Shown here: positions 1-8,510 of the stretch, one piece after another
Layout of the letters: the number at the start of each line of letters is the position of its first letter
How positions within the stretch are numbered: position 1 is the first letter of the stretch
Origin: Poriferisodalis sp965208555
Lineage (GTDB): Bacteria > Actinomycetota > Acidimicrobiia > Acidimicrobiales > Poriferisodalaceae
NCBI RefSeq assembly: GCF_965208555.1
Contig: NZ_OZ242342.1
Span: 248,001-312,000, forward strand
Length of the DNA: 64,000 nt
Direction: 5' to 3'
Notes under the pieces: model-generated
Databases searched by the model: none
Seen by the model: only the letters and a program-made list of their open reading frames with translations
Told to the model about the DNA's origin: nothing
Position numbers and translations under genes: made by a program

Positions 1-324
1 CGGGCGGCGCTGTCGATCGACGCAGCCGAACTCATGTTCCGCGACGTGCTGGCCGATGTGATGGCACAACGCAACAGCGCATCCTTCGAGACTCGCAGCA
101 TCTGGCTCTCGCGCCTGACCCACGCCGTGTACATGTGCCGTGATTCCGTGAGGGACATCTGCTCGGTCACCGGTGCCAGCGGCAGCCGGCTGGACAACCC
201 CATTCAGCGAGCGCTGCGCGACATCACGACCGGATCCAATCACCTGATCTTCGATCGAGAGATCCGCTACGCCGACTACGGACGCCTCCTGCTCGACCAG
301 CCCACCAGCAGGTTCCTGGTGTGA
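1..324 (+). CDS. Acyl-CoA dehydrogenase-fold flavoprotein, C-terminal fragment (cut by window start)
   Basis: The reading frame is open from base 1 and ends at 324, so only the last 107 residues are present. The helical sequence with an arginine-rich stretch, the phrase SGSRLDNPIQRALRDI and the following ITTGSNHL resemble the C-terminal four-helix domain of flavin-dependent monooxygenases of the acyl-CoA dehydrogenase fold (HsaA, DszC and p-hydroxyphenylacetate hydroxylase group), where this part lines the flavin site and the tetramer interface. The family assignment is from memory of the pattern; the N-terminal domains are outside the window. Its stop overlaps the GTG of the next gene (GTGA), so the two are probably one operon. 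Confidence 0.6.
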   Translation, partial: RAALSIDAAELMFRDVLADVMAQRNSASFETRSIWLSRLTHAVYMCRDSVRDICSVTGASGSRLDNPIQRALRDITTGSNHLIFDREIRYADYGRLLLDQPTSRFLV

Positions 325-1154
325 CGCGTGCGAAACCGGGCAGGGCTGGGACGGCTGGGCGTAAGTCACTGCGGCTCGCTTTCGTCGGCTGGGGGGCGAT
401 CGCCCGCACCGCGGCCGGTCTGCTCACGGGTGCGCCCGTCGAGATCGTGGCGGTTGCTACTCGCGGCCGATCCGATCTCGTCGACCCGCCGGAGACTGCG
501 CGGCTCATCACTGATCCCGGCGAGCTGACGGACATCGCTCCTCAGGTGGTTGCCGAAGCGGCTGGCCGCGAGAGCGTCGCCGAATGGGGACCTGCCGCCC
601 TCGAGTGCGGTGCTGATTTCATCGTCTCGTCGGTCTCGGCCCTTGCCGACGCCGACGTTCTGACGTCCCTGCGGAGCATCGCCATTGGGCAGGGAGCCCA
701 GATCCACATCCAACCCGGCGCGCTCGCTGGCGTCGAGGCGCTCGCTGCAGCCCGCAGCCTGGGACTCGAGACAGTCGAACACCGGATCTCGAAACCCCCT
801 CCCGCCTGGCTCGGTACCCCCGCCGAGACGCTCTGCAACCTCGACAAGCTCGACAAGCCCTACGAGTTCTTCAGTGCAAACGCAGCTGAGACGGCGACGA
901 AGTTCCCGAAGAACGCCAACGTGGCCATGACCACGGCTCTCGCGGGAGTGGGACCCGATCAGACGAAGATCACCCTTGTCGCCGATCCGGCTGCAACGGC
1001 GAACTGTCACCGGATCACGGCCCACGGTGCCTTCGGTGACCTCGACGTCACCATCAGCAACAACCCCTTGCCGGCCAACCCCAAGACGTCGGCAATGGCA
1101 GCGCTCAGCTTGGTCCGTGCTATTCAGAATCGGACGAGTGCGATCGTGATCTGA
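321..1154 (+). CDS. L-aspartate dehydrogenase family protein
   Basis: A 277-residue protein resembling L-aspartate dehydrogenase (NAD(P)-dependent oxidative deamination of aspartate to iminoaspartate/oxaloacetate). Visible features are the N-terminal Rossmann segment LRLAFVGWGAIARTAAGLL (about residues 17-35), the AAGRESVAEWG turn near residue 80, the IQPGALAGVEAL segment near residue 130, and the KFPKNANVAMTTALAG segment near residue 195, all typical of the family; length also fits. The GTG start overlaps the upstream stop by four bases, which indicates translational coupling to a flavoprotein monooxygenase. In such catabolic contexts the enzyme may act on another amino or keto substrate, so the exact substrate is uncertain. 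Confidence 0.75.
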   Translation: MTRAKPGRAGTAGRKSLRLAFVGWGAIARTAAGLLTGAPVEIVAVATRGRSDLVDPPETARLITDPGELTDIAPQVVAEAAGRESVAEWGPAALECGADFIVSSVSALADADVLTSLRSIAIGQGAQIHIQPGALAGVEALAAARSLGLETVEHRISKPPPAWLGTPAETLCNLDKLDKPYEFFSANAAETATKFPKNANVAMTTALAGVGPDQTKITLVADPAATANCHRITAHGAFGDLDVTISNNPLPANPKTSAMAALSLVRAIQNRTSAIVI

Positions 1155-1279
1155 AATGCCGCTGGCAGATGGCAATCAGGTAGGCGCCCGCCGTCGCCGA
1201 CGAGAGCAGCGGTGCACGCGTCGAGGTGTTACGCATTTGGCAGCCGTTCCAGACTTCGTGAATCCACAATCGAGGTGCC

Positions 1280-1693
1280 ATGCCTGCAATGCAGCCCACC
1301 GCCGACCAGTTCCGTGCCTTCCGCGATGATCCCTATGACGGTCCCATCGCTCAGGTCAACCTGCTGAAGTATCGAGTCAAGGCCGTCTACGGGCCAGACG
1401 AACCCGAGCACGCCAACGACGAACCCGGCGCCGCCGCCTACCAGCGCTACGTCGATGCCTTCCGGGCTGCAGCGGCCGAGGTCGGCGGAACCTGCCTGCT
1501 CTATGGACACGGCGAGCGCTATTTCATCGGGCAGGGCGACTGGGATGCCGTGCTGATCATGTACTTCCCCAACCGGGCGGCTTTCATCGCCACGCTCAAT
1601 CATGCGGATTACCCCGAGATGCACCGCCATCGAGACGCTGGCCTGCTCTGCCAGGACCTGCTGACGACCCGACCGGCGGTGGCCAACGTTTGA
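1280..1693 (+). CDS. DUF1330-like small protein
   Basis: A 137-residue protein with the pattern of DUF1330/dimeric alpha-beta barrel (EthD-like) proteins: an early 'DGPIAQVNLLKYR' strand, a central 'YQRYVDAF' helix, and a 'WDAVLIMYFPNRAAF' strand-turn followed by a helix. These small domains usually dimerise; some are isomerases or monooxygenases, and most are uncharacterised. A GAGGTG ribosome site lies just ahead of the ATG. It stands alone, with about 125 bases of gap before it and an unrelated toxin-antitoxin pair after it, so context gives no function. Confidence 0.6.
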   Translation: MPAMQPTADQFRAFRDDPYDGPIAQVNLLKYRVKAVYGPDEPEHANDEPGAAAYQRYVDAFRAAAAEVGGTCLLYGHGERYFIGQGDWDAVLIMYFPNRAAFIATLNHADYPEMHRHRDAGLLCQDLLTTRPAVANV

Positions 1694-1798
1694 GGCCGCC
1701 GGCCTCCAAAAAGTCATACGGCGAAGTGGCTCGGGACAGCTACGTTCCGTGGCGACGCTGCGCGGACGGGGTGCTGTATGAAATTGTATGATCATCCC

Positions 1799-2023
1799 AT
1801 GGCGACCGAACGAGTGACCGTCTCGCTCCAAACCGAGCTCGCTGAGGCCGTGCGTGAAGCCGCAGAAGCAGACGCCCAGAACGTGTCTTCGTGGATCGCC
1901 GACGCAGCACGTCGTCGACTCGCCAGCCGAGGGCTTCGCGACGTGCTGTCCGCATGGGAAGCCGAACACGGTTCGTTCTCTGAAGACGAGCTCGCTGCCG
2001 CCCGTGCCCGCATAGAGGCGTGA
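1799..2023 (+). CDS. VapB-like antitoxin (ribbon-helix-helix)
   Basis: A short protein beginning MATERVTVSLQTELAEAVREAA and continuing with a helical 'VSSWIADAARRRLASRG', the layout of a ribbon-helix-helix DNA-binding antitoxin: one beta-strand, two helices, then a C-terminal toxin-binding tail. An in-frame upstream ATG at 1778 would add seven residues (MKLYDHP); I prefer 1799 because RHH proteins usually begin close to the strand. The stop overlaps the PIN-domain gene by four bases. As in other VapBC modules it should neutralise the toxin and repress its own promoter. Confidence 0.7.
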   Translation: MATERVTVSLQTELAEAVREAAEADAQNVSSWIADAARRRLASRGLRDVLSAWEAEHGSFSEDELAAARARIEA

Positions 2024-2418
2024 CCGCCCCACTCGTTCTCGACACGGGAGCGCTGATTGCGCTCGATCGCAACGATCGACAGATGTGGGCAGTGCTGCGC
2101 GTCGCCGCCGACGAGCGCAGGCTGATTCAAGTGCCCACCGGTGCGGTCGCTCAAGCATGGCGCCATGGGAGCCGTCAAGCCCTGCTGTCGCGGGCACTGC
2201 GTCACTGCGACGAAGTCCCGCTCGACGGCGTGATGGCTCGCGCCGCCGGCTTGCTGTGCGGGCGTGCCGGAACCGTCGACGTGATCGACGCATCCGTCGC
2301 ATTGACAGCCAGCACGCTCGCCCGCTCCTCCGACGCCGTGGTCTTCACCTCCGATCCGAATGACATCGCTCACCTTGCCGACACCCTCGGCGCGAAGATC
2401 CAGATCGAGCATGTCTAG
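2020..2418 (+). CDS. VapC-like PIN-domain toxin
   Basis: A 132-residue PIN-domain ribonuclease candidate. The first acidic residue sits in 'LVLDTGALIALDRND' (about residues 5-19), later acidic residues in 'TVDVIDASVALTA' and the final one in 'VVFTSDPNDIAHLA', matching the PIN order D...E/D...D-D that coordinates a divalent metal. The second conserved acid (usually Glu near residue 45) is not obvious in 'VPTGAVAQAWRHG', so activity may be reduced. A GTG start overlaps the antitoxin stop. VapC enzymes cleave tRNA or rRNA; the target cannot be read from sequence. Confidence 0.7.
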   Translation: MTAPLVLDTGALIALDRNDRQMWAVLRVAADERRLIQVPTGAVAQAWRHGSRQALLSRALRHCDEVPLDGVMARAAGLLCGRAGTVDVIDASVALTASTLARSSDAVVFTSDPNDIAHLADTLGAKIQIEHV

Positions 2419-2436
2419 ATCGAGGCACGGCAACCG

Positions 2437-3795
2437 ATGGACCAGGGCCAGATGCATCTGAGCGCCTTCATCCAGGCATCCCCGAATCATCAGATCAAGG
2501 GGATGTGGAAGCACCCCGCCGATGAGACGTCGTGGGGCTACCGGACCCTGAGCTGGTGGCAGGACCTCGTGCGCACCCTCGAGCGGGGCTGCTTCGACGG
2601 GATCTTCTTCGCCGACGTGCTGGGCACCTATGACGTGTACGGGGCGAGCCGCGAGGCTGCGCTGCGTGGCGCGGTTCAGATTCCCGGCATCGACCCCACC
2701 CTGCTGATCCCGGCACTGGCAGCGTGCACCGAGCACCTCGGCTTCGCAGTGACCTTCTCGACCAGCCACCACGCCCCGTACCACACAGCCCGGCTGTTCT
2801 CGACGCTCGACCACCTCACCGGAGGCCGTGTCGGCTGGAACATCGTCACCTCGTACCTGGCCGATGCCGAGCGTCAAGGGCTCGGCGAGATCCTGGCGCA
2901 CGACGCTCGCTACGACCGGGCCGACGAGTACGTCGATGTCTGCGTGAAGCTGTGGGAGCAGAGCTGGGAAGAGGGCGCCATCGTTCTCGATACCGAGGCC
3001 GACACTCATACCGATCCGGCGAGAGTGCACGAGATCAATCATTCCGGCGAGTGGTTCACGGTCGAAGGCCCGCACATGGTCGAGCCTTCCCCTCAGCGCA
3101 CGCCAGTGCTGTACCAGGCGGGCAACTCGACGCGCGGTGTCGAGTTCGCAGCCAACACCGGCGAGGTTGTCTTCATGCAGGTGCCGGGCAACGAGCGGGG
3201 TGCCGCCGTGGTGAGGTCGCTGCGCGAGCGTGCCGCTGCGGCTGGGCGCGATCCCTCCCAGATCAGAGCTCTGCAGGTAGCACGGGTGGTGGTCGCAGAG
3301 ACCGACGCCGAAGCCCGGGCCATGCGCGACGAGTGGTCACGGCTGTTCTCCGTCGACGGCTATCTGGCGCTCTACGGCGGCTGGACGGGAATCGACCTGG
3401 GCGGCCACCCGCCAGATACGCCGATCGACGACATCGAGGCGAACGCGATCCGAACTCAGGTCGAGCGCTGGAAGCTGGAAGACCCCGACAGGGCTTGGAC
3501 CGTCGGTGATGTCGCCCGGCGGCTCTCAGACACCGCCGGCGGGTTGGGATTCGTGGGTTCGCCGGCCACGGTTGCCGACCAGATGGAGGCGTTCATGGAG
3601 ACCACCGGCGTCGACGGGTTCAACGTGACGACAGCGCCGGTCCCGTGGGGTCTCATCCAAGTGGTCGACTGGCTGGTGCCCGAGCTTCAGCGGCGAGGCC
3701 GATTCCGCACCAGCTATGAGGGCACTACCTTCCGGGAGAATTTCTTCGGCGCCGGCCAGCGCCACCTGCACCCCACCTATCCCCGCCCCCGCTGA
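2437..3795 (+). CDS. FMN-dependent monooxygenase, NtaA/SnaA/DszA family
   Basis: A 452-residue bacterial luciferase-like (TIM-barrel) monooxygenase. The N-terminal MHLSAFIQASPNHQIKGMWKHP, the 'GCFDGIFFADVLGTYDVYG' segment near residue 50, 'FSTSHHAPYHTARLFSTLDHLTGGRVGWNIVTS' spread over residues 105-145, and the C-terminal 'GFVGSPATVADQMEAF' are hallmarks of the NtaA/SnaA/DszA group, which use FMNH2 from a separate reductase to open or demethylate substrates such as nitrilotriacetate, sulfones or alkylsulfonates. Length agrees with the family. No flavin reductase is visible beside it. The gene sits 18 bases after the VapC-like gene but is probably independent. Substrate unknown. Confidence 0.85.
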   Translation: MDQGQMHLSAFIQASPNHQIKGMWKHPADETSWGYRTLSWWQDLVRTLERGCFDGIFFADVLGTYDVYGASREAALRGAVQIPGIDPTLLIPALAACTEHLGFAVTFSTSHHAPYHTARLFSTLDHLTGGRVGWNIVTSYLADAERQGLGEILAHDARYDRADEYVDVCVKLWEQSWEEGAIVLDTEADTHTDPARVHEINHSGEWFTVEGPHMVEPSPQRTPVLYQAGNSTRGVEFAANTGEVVFMQVPGNERGAAVVRSLRERAAAAGRDPSQIRALQVARVVVAETDAEARAMRDEWSRLFSVDGYLALYGGWTGIDLGGHPPDTPIDDIEANAIRTQVERWKLEDPDRAWTVGDVARRLSDTAGGLGFVGSPATVADQMEAFMETTGVDGFNVTTAPVPWGLIQVVDWLVPELQRRGRFRTSYEGTTFRENFFGAGQRHLHPTYPRPR

Positions 3796-3849
3796 CCTGA
3801 GCGACACGAACGCCGACCAGCCATCCATGAGAAGAACCGAGATCATCCC

Positions 3850-4515
3850 ATGACGACCGCCACCGACCTGCCCAGCGAATCGGTCCGTGTTCGGGCTCTG
3901 GTCGTCGAAGCCGTCAGCCAAGCAGCCGAACTCATCGCCACGCCCGCCACGGCGGAGCGATGGGACCAGCCCTCCGCCCTCGAGGGCATGACGGTCGGCG
4001 CGCTCGCCGCCCATCTCGTGCGTGCGGCCGGCGCCGCCATCGCCTACCTCGACCGCACTCCGCCCGACCGGCGTCCCGACGGCGACCTACTCACCTCGGT
4101 CACCTACTTTCATGCAGCAGTCGACTCCCCCATCCACGACCAGATCAAGGACGTCTCCGCTGCCGAATCGGCCATCGGCCACGAAGCCACCGTGCACAAG
4201 TGCCGTCAGCTGGCTGCCGACCTCGAAACACGGCTGGCCGCCGAACCCGCCGACCGCCTCGTCGCCGCATTGGGCGGCCGGTTGCTCACCCTCGACGACT
4301 TCTGCCGCACCCGGCTGATCGAGGTGCTCCTGCATCTCGATGACCTCGCCGTCAGCACCGATCAGCCCCGCCCGGCCACCGACCCCGAGGGCGCCGCCAT
4401 CATCATCGAGATCTGCATGAACATCGCCCGAGACCGCAACGGCGACTGGGGCGTCCTCTATGCCCTCACCCGGGCAGAACGCTCAGGCGACGCGGCAGTC
4501 TTCCCGGTCTTCTAG
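3850..4515 (+). CDS. Mycothiol-dependent maleylpyruvate isomerase-like (DinB fold) protein
   Basis: A 221-residue protein with the metal-binding, mycothiol-associated N-terminal domain: 'RWDQPSALEGMTVGALAAHLVRAAGAAIAYLDR' contains the helix with the conserved His (AAHLVRA, about residue 56), and the C-terminal part has the second metal region 'FCRTRLIEVLLHLDDLAV' with a histidine about residue 163. In this family three residues (His, Glu/Asp, His) bind a divalent metal and mycothiol serves as cofactor, a thiol limited to Actinomycetota. The gene follows the FMN monooxygenase by 54 bases and may assist the same pathway or serve detoxification; the reaction is not known. Confidence 0.75.
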   Translation: MTTATDLPSESVRVRALVVEAVSQAAELIATPATAERWDQPSALEGMTVGALAAHLVRAAGAAIAYLDRTPPDRRPDGDLLTSVTYFHAAVDSPIHDQIKDVSAAESAIGHEATVHKCRQLAADLETRLAAEPADRLVAALGGRLLTLDDFCRTRLIEVLLHLDDLAVSTDQPRPATDPEGAAIIIEICMNIARDRNGDWGVLYALTRAERSGDAAVFPVF

Positions 4516-4601
4516 TCCGCTGCAGGCCGCACCGATCTAGGGTCACGGGAAAACCGGCCCACAGTTTGGGTCCTGCGTTGACGAGTGAAACACTGCAACC
4601 C

Positions 4602-5774
4602 ATGAAGGTGAGCGAAGCACCCCCCAAGGAGCTGCAGGCTGCTTCGGAGGCTGCTCTCGAGTGGATCAACGCAACGCAAGCGTCGCACTACGAGATCACC
4701 GGAGTCATCGACGCCGAAGACACCGTGGCACAAGCGCGCGAAGGGTCCTTCGAGCTGGGCTTGGTGCTGTGCGACGGCGACGTCTGTGCCCGTGAGCAGG
4801 TGGTGGTCGAACGATCGGCCGACGGCTTTCGGGTGTCGGCCGCCGACGCTGACGATCCGCTGATCCCGCCGCTGCTCGACCCGCCGATCGGGGTACGCAC
4901 CGGGTGGCTCAACGCCCAGCTCGACAAGCACAAGTTTGTCGTTTTGGTGTTCTACCGCGGCTTGTGGTGACCTCCATGCCGCCGCGAGTTGCGCGGCTTT
5001 GGCAAGTCGGGAGTCGTCGAGGAGATCCGGGCTGCTGGAGGCGAGATCTTCGCCGTCACCAGCGAGCCCCAGAGTCTCGCGAGCGAAGCACAGAACACAT
5101 GGGAGCTGGAGTATCAGGCGGTAGGCGACCCGCACCATGAGATTCTCGGAGACTGCCGTGAGAATGGTCAGTTCGATCTCTACGTCGGCGACAGCGCAAT
5201 ATTGGAGCGGCACTGGTCTTCGCACCCGAACGGCATCTTCCAAGCTGGGATTCTGGCCCTCACCCAAGACCATCGAGTGCTGTACAGGTGGCACTGCCGC
5301 CCCACTCATCAGAATCGCGGTGGTGCCTCCGGTCGAGTCACCGCCTCGCATATGTGGTCTCGGATCCAAGACGGGCTAGTCAGCGACACCGACGCCGACT
5401 GGGATACCGATCCGCCGCTCGACGCTCCAGAGGCCTTCTGGCCGTATTTCGTGGCTCAGCTGTTTGCCCATGGATGGTTCATCAAGCCGAAGCGGTTCCC
5501 ACTCGGCCGACCCGACGACAAGCCATCCGCTCGCGTGTCCGCGATGAAACCACGACTCATTGGGTTCGCCGCGGCGTGGGCCATCTGCTTCGTGCTCCTG
5601 CCAGCTCGCCGAGTCCTCCTAGCTCTGATCGGCTACGCCGTAGCCATCGCTCCGGCTGTCCGCAGGGTGAACCGCGAGTTCCAACACGTTCCCGCTGGCC
5701 GCTCGCCCGAGCCTGGCGGGCGAAGCCTCGGCACCGAGCCCCCAAAGCCCCACCCCCAACAGGCGAGTCGCTGA
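4602..5774 (+). CDS. Candidate UxxC selenoprotein, redoxin (thioredoxin-fold) domain, in-frame TGA at 4968-4970
   Basis: Two open stretches in the same frame (up to 4967 and from 4971) join into a 390-residue protein if TGA at 4968-4970 is read as selenocysteine. Before it stands VVLVFYRGLW and after it PPCRRELRGFGK, so the join reads ...FYRGLW-U-PPC-RREL..., which matches the AhpC/TSA-Prx-like consensus FYRGxWCPxCRREL with U in the place of the first Cys. The strand-helix-strand that follows (EEIRAAGGEIFAVTSEP) continues the thioredoxin fold. About 120 residues precede the redoxin domain, and two hydrophobic segments lie near the C-terminus (LIGFAAAWAICFVLLPA and VLLALIGYAVAIAPAV). ATG 4602 is preferred over the TTG at 4566. 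A hairpin right after the TGA fits a bacterial SECIS. The alternative is a nonsense mutation of a Cys codon. selA-D genes are not in this window. Confidence 0.75.
4974..5002 (+). promoter_or_regulatory. Candidate bacterial SECIS hairpin just downstream of the in-frame TGA
   Basis: Right after TGA 4968-4970 the coding strand can fold: GCCGC (4978-4982) pairs with GCGGC (4993-4997), C4983 bulges, GC (4984-4985) pairs with GC (4991-4992), and the loop is GAGTT (4986-4990) with G first. A lower stem CCA (4974-4976) with TGG (5000-5002) extends it across a T/TT internal loop. The loop starts 15 bases after the TGA; bacterial SECIS elements have a short stem, a small apical loop with G near its 5' side, a bulge, and similar spacing. 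Confidence 0.65.
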
Positions 5775-5793
5775 GACGAAGAGGCGGGCAGAG

Positions 5794-6957
5794 TTACTCG
5801 AACGTACGCCTTGCCGTTTCCCAAGCGTTGATCTTGTCCCAGTCGTATTCCACGCCCAGCCCCGGGCCGGTGGGTACGGCGACGCATCCATCGGCACCCA
5901 CGTCGTCGAGGCCATCGCCATAACCGTCGGCGTAGATCGGCGGCTGCAGGCAGTTCTGCGACGTGTCGGGATTGACCAGGCCGAGCTCGTAGAACAGCGT
6001 GTTGGGAATGGCCGACATGCAGTGCCGGTGCATCGGGCCGGCCGTGTGGAGCTGCACCTCCATGCCGATGGCGTCGCAGAAGTGGGCCAGCTTCATCGTG
6101 CCGGTGATGCCGCCGTCCAACTCGGGATCGACGTGCATGATGTCGGTGCCGCGAGCCAGCACGAAGTCGGCCTTCTGCTCGAATCCTCGGATGTGCTCGG
6201 CAATGAGCATCGGCGTGCGGATGAACTCTCGCAGGCGCTGGTGAGCGGCGGCGCTAGACGAGGCATCGCGGTAGGGGTCTTCGTACCAGAGGAATCCCAA
6301 GTCGTCGCACGCCCTACCGACCTCCACGGCATCCATGAATGACTCCAGTGACGATGCGGGGTCGGTCATTAGCTTCATCGAGGACCCGACACGATCGCGA
6401 ACCGCTGTCATAATGCCGATCTCGTTGGCCACGCTACCGTCGAAGAAGCCGTGGATCTTGTACGCCGGCAAGCCGCGCTGCTGGCATTCCTCCGCGAAGT
6501 CTGCGTATTTCTCGATGCTGTCCAGGCCTCCGGGTGTCTGTTGGCCCGGCGTCGTGCTCGCGTACGTCGGCAACCGCTCCCGGTACCCGCCCAGCAACTG
6601 GCTGATGGAGGCGGTGTACTTCTTGCCGGCGAGGTCCCACAGGGCGGTGTCGAGTGCTGCGACGCCGACCTTGTCGAAGTGCCGGAACTGGATTTTGAGG
6701 AGTTCGAAGATCTGTTCGCGCTGCTCTGGGTCTCTGCCGATCAACAGCGGCGCCATGTCGCAGACCTGCGCCATTGCGTGCTCGGTTGCGCCGTAGTGAG
6801 GTGCGTAGCTGCCCGTGTGACCATCGTCGGTTTCGATCGTCACCACGAACTTCGAGACGCTCGTCTCCGCCCCAGGCAAGTACGTCCAGATCGTCGGACC
6901 GACGTCGCAGAGTTGGTACGTGTAGGCCTGAACGACGATGCGGTTGATCTTGCTCAT
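5794..6957 (-). CDS. Mandelate racemase/muconate lactonizing enzyme family protein
   Basis: A 387-residue enolase-superfamily enzyme. The capping domain holds 'GYRERLPTYASTTPG'; in the barrel a Lys in 'LPAYKIHGFFDG' (about residue 165) and the metal-ligand series 'LMTDPASS', 'FLWYEDPYRD' and 'LIAEHIRG' (about residues 198, 225, 252) follow the D-E-E order that binds Mg2+. 'MHVDPELDGGITGTMKLAH' and 'VQLHTAGPMHRH' provide later barrel residues, the latter with the likely general acid/base His. Such enzymes abstract an alpha proton from a carboxylate, commonly for acid-sugar dehydration or racemisation. Its ATG overlaps the stop of the uridine phosphorylase gene upstream, so the two are coupled. 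Substrate unknown. Confidence 0.85.
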   Translation of the reverse strand: MSKINRIVVQAYTYQLCDVGPTIWTYLPGAETSVSKFVVTIETDDGHTGSYAPHYGATEHAMAQVCDMAPLLIGRDPEQREQIFELLKIQFRHFDKVGVAALDTALWDLAGKKYTASISQLLGGYRERLPTYASTTPGQQTPGGLDSIEKYADFAEECQQRGLPAYKIHGFFDGSVANEIGIMTAVRDRVGSSMKLMTDPASSLESFMDAVEVGRACDDLGFLWYEDPYRDASSSAAAHQRLREFIRTPMLIAEHIRGFEQKADFVLARGTDIMHVDPELDGGITGTMKLAHFCDAIGMEVQLHTAGPMHRHCMSAIPNTLFYELGLVNPDTSQNCLQPPIYADGYGDGLDDVGADGCVAVPTGPGLGVEYDWDKINAWETARRTFE

Positions 6958-7748
6958 GGTTCACCTCGGTGGGCATTGTGTTGAAGCAGGCGGCGGGCGG
7001 CTTCAACGACCACGCCGACAGCACGCTCCTCGGTGGCGGCGATGCGGGCCTCGTCGACCACGGACTCCGACTCGGTGCGTTGGGCGATTACTCCGGCGAC
7101 GCACCCGGCCCGCCAGCCGTTGGCCGCGCACATCGTGAACAGGGTGGCCGACTCCATTTCGTAGTTGAGCACGCCGATCCGACGCCACTCGGCCAGGCTG
7201 CCCCGCAGCCAGCCGACGACATCCCCGGCCACCGTGTCGTAGCGCTCCTGGCCGGGGTAGAAGGTGTCGCTCGACGCCGTGATCCCCACCTGATGGGGGG
7301 CGTCGAGTGCGACCGCTGCATCGACTAGGGCACGGGTGCACTCGTACGAGGAAACGGCCGGGTACTCCAGCGGAGCGAAATGCCGGCTCGCACCGTCGAG
7401 GCGCACCGCCGCCTGGGTGATGACCAAGTCACCGATCAGCAGATCAGGCTGGATCGAACCCGTGGTGCCCACCCGCAGGAACGTCCGCACGCCGAGCTGG
7501 GCCAGCTCCTCGACCGCGACCGAGGTCGACGGCCCGCCGACACCAGTCGAGCAGACCACCACCGGCTGGCCGTCGATCGACGCTCGATGGGTCGTGAATT
7601 CCCTCACCGAGGCCAGGTGCGCCGGCTCGTCCATCGTCTCGGCAATCCTCGCCACCCGCGCGGGATCGCCCGGCACGATCGCAAGCGTGGCTCCGCCCAG
7701 ATCGGTCGCGGTCACGCCTAGGTGCATCACCCGCTCGTCACCCATCAC
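6954..7748 (-). CDS. udp: Uridine phosphorylase-like nucleoside phosphorylase
   Basis: A 264-residue member of the purine/uridine phosphorylase family (phosphorolysis of uridine to uracil and ribose-1-phosphate). The phosphate-binding 'IVPGDPARVARIAETMD' (about residues 22-38), 'FLRVGTTGSIQPD' (about 90-102) and the nucleoside-binding 'VLNYEMESATLFTMCAANG' (about 195-213) are all present, with the Met-Glu-Ser nucleoside motif intact. Length is normal (about 250). The gene is the first of a two-gene operon, with its stop overlapping the start of the enolase-superfamily gene. The pairing suggests ribose or sugar-acid salvage, an inference only. Confidence 0.85.
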   Translation of the reverse strand: MMGDERVMHLGVTATDLGGATLAIVPGDPARVARIAETMDEPAHLASVREFTTHRASIDGQPVVVCSTGVGGPSTSVAVEELAQLGVRTFLRVGTTGSIQPDLLIGDLVITQAAVRLDGASRHFAPLEYPAVSSYECTRALVDAAVALDAPHQVGITASSDTFYPGQERYDTVAGDVVGWLRGSLAEWRRIGVLNYEMESATLFTMCAANGWRAGCVAGVIAQRTESESVVDEARIAATEERAVGVVVEAARRLLQHNAHRGEP

Positions 7749-7840
7749 CCGACCCTATTTCTCGGCCGCACACGACACCGCCGTCGCCGTGCCGGCAACC
7801 GATCCCCGCCGACACGACTCGCTGCCGGCGATCTCTGCAG

Positions 7841-8425
7841 TTAGTCGACTGCGACTGGGCGGACGGCTGATGCCGGCCGGAAAGCATCGATATGTTCGGT
7901 ATTGGTCGAGATGTAGGGCCCGCCGATGAGGTCGATGCAGTACGGGACTGCGGCGCACACCGCGTCGAGGCACTCTGCGATTGCCTTGGGCTGACCTGGC
8001 AGGTTGATCACCAGGGCGCCGTCGCAGATGCCGGCAGTCTGACGCGACAGGATCGCAGTCGGCACTGCCTTCAGCGATGCGGTGCGCATCGCTTCCCCGA
8101 AGCCGTGCAACATCTTGGAGCAGGCTGCCTCGGTGGCCTCGGGGGTGACGTCGCGTAGTGCCGGGCCCGTGCCGCCAGTGGTGAGGATGAGACAGCACCC
8201 TGCTGCGGCCAGCTCCCGGATCGCCTGGGCCACCTGGTCCTGCTCGTCGGGAACGAGCGCAGCCTGCGCAGACCATTCCGAGGCCAGCACCCGCTCGAGA
8301 TAGGCACGAATCGCCGGTCCTCCCCGGTCTTCGTAGTCGCCGCGACTGGCCCTGTCCGAAACCGTCACGATGCCGATCAGCGCGTGCGTCGAGAGGTTCT
8401 GCGTTCCATCGGAGGTGCTGGTCAC
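7841..8425 (-). CDS. mogA: Molybdopterin adenylyltransferase MogA/MoaB family
   Basis: A 194-residue protein of the MogA/MoaB family that adenylylates molybdopterin with MgATP before metal insertion. It has the start 'IGIVTVSDRASRGDYEDRGGPAI' split by a glycine-rich turn, the hallmark 'LILTTGGTGPALRDVTPEA' (about residues 79-97) and the 'LVINLPGQPKAIAECLDAV' substrate-binding segment (about 137-155). The start is a GTG at 8425; no better ATG is nearby. It lies divergent to the FecBCD-type transporter, and the metal-regulator-like palindrome at 8446 is only 20 bases from its start, so regulation by the same repressor is possible. Confidence 0.85.
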   Translation of the reverse strand: MTSTSDGTQNLSTHALIGIVTVSDRASRGDYEDRGGPAIRAYLERVLASEWSAQAALVPDEQDQVAQAIRELAAAGCCLILTTGGTGPALRDVTPEATEAACSKMLHGFGEAMRTASLKAVPTAILSRQTAGICDGALVINLPGQPKAIAECLDAVCAAVPYCIDLIGGPYISTNTEHIDAFRPASAVRPVAVD

Positions 8426-8445
8426 GCCGAAACGGTACCGCTCGG

Positions 8446-8468
8446 TTGGGAATGAGTGCTATTCCCAA
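8446..8468. promoter_or_regulatory. Metal-regulator (Zur-like) operator, copy 1
   Basis: A perfect inverted repeat with arms TTGGGAAT (8446-8453) and ATTCCCAA (8461-8468) separated by seven bases. The same core with the same 7-base spacer recurs at 8511, 13116 and 18949. It lies between mogA and the FecCD permease gene. Binding by the Fur-family protein encoded at 11773-12222 is inferred. Confidence 0.65.
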
Positions 8469-8510
8469 AGGACGGCCGAACCAAGGACGAGACCGTTTCC
8501 GAAGTGAGAT

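Noticed and set aside
1792..3075. Long minus-strand frame (427 codons) over the VapBC-like pair and monooxygenase
   Set aside because: It lies antisense to well-supported genes, has no recognisable domain, and is a normal by-product of high GC content.
4966..4970. Simple nonsense mutation in the redoxin gene
   Set aside because: Still possible, but the precise position at the catalytic Cys, intact frame after it and the hairpin make selenocysteine more likely. Kept as the main alternative.
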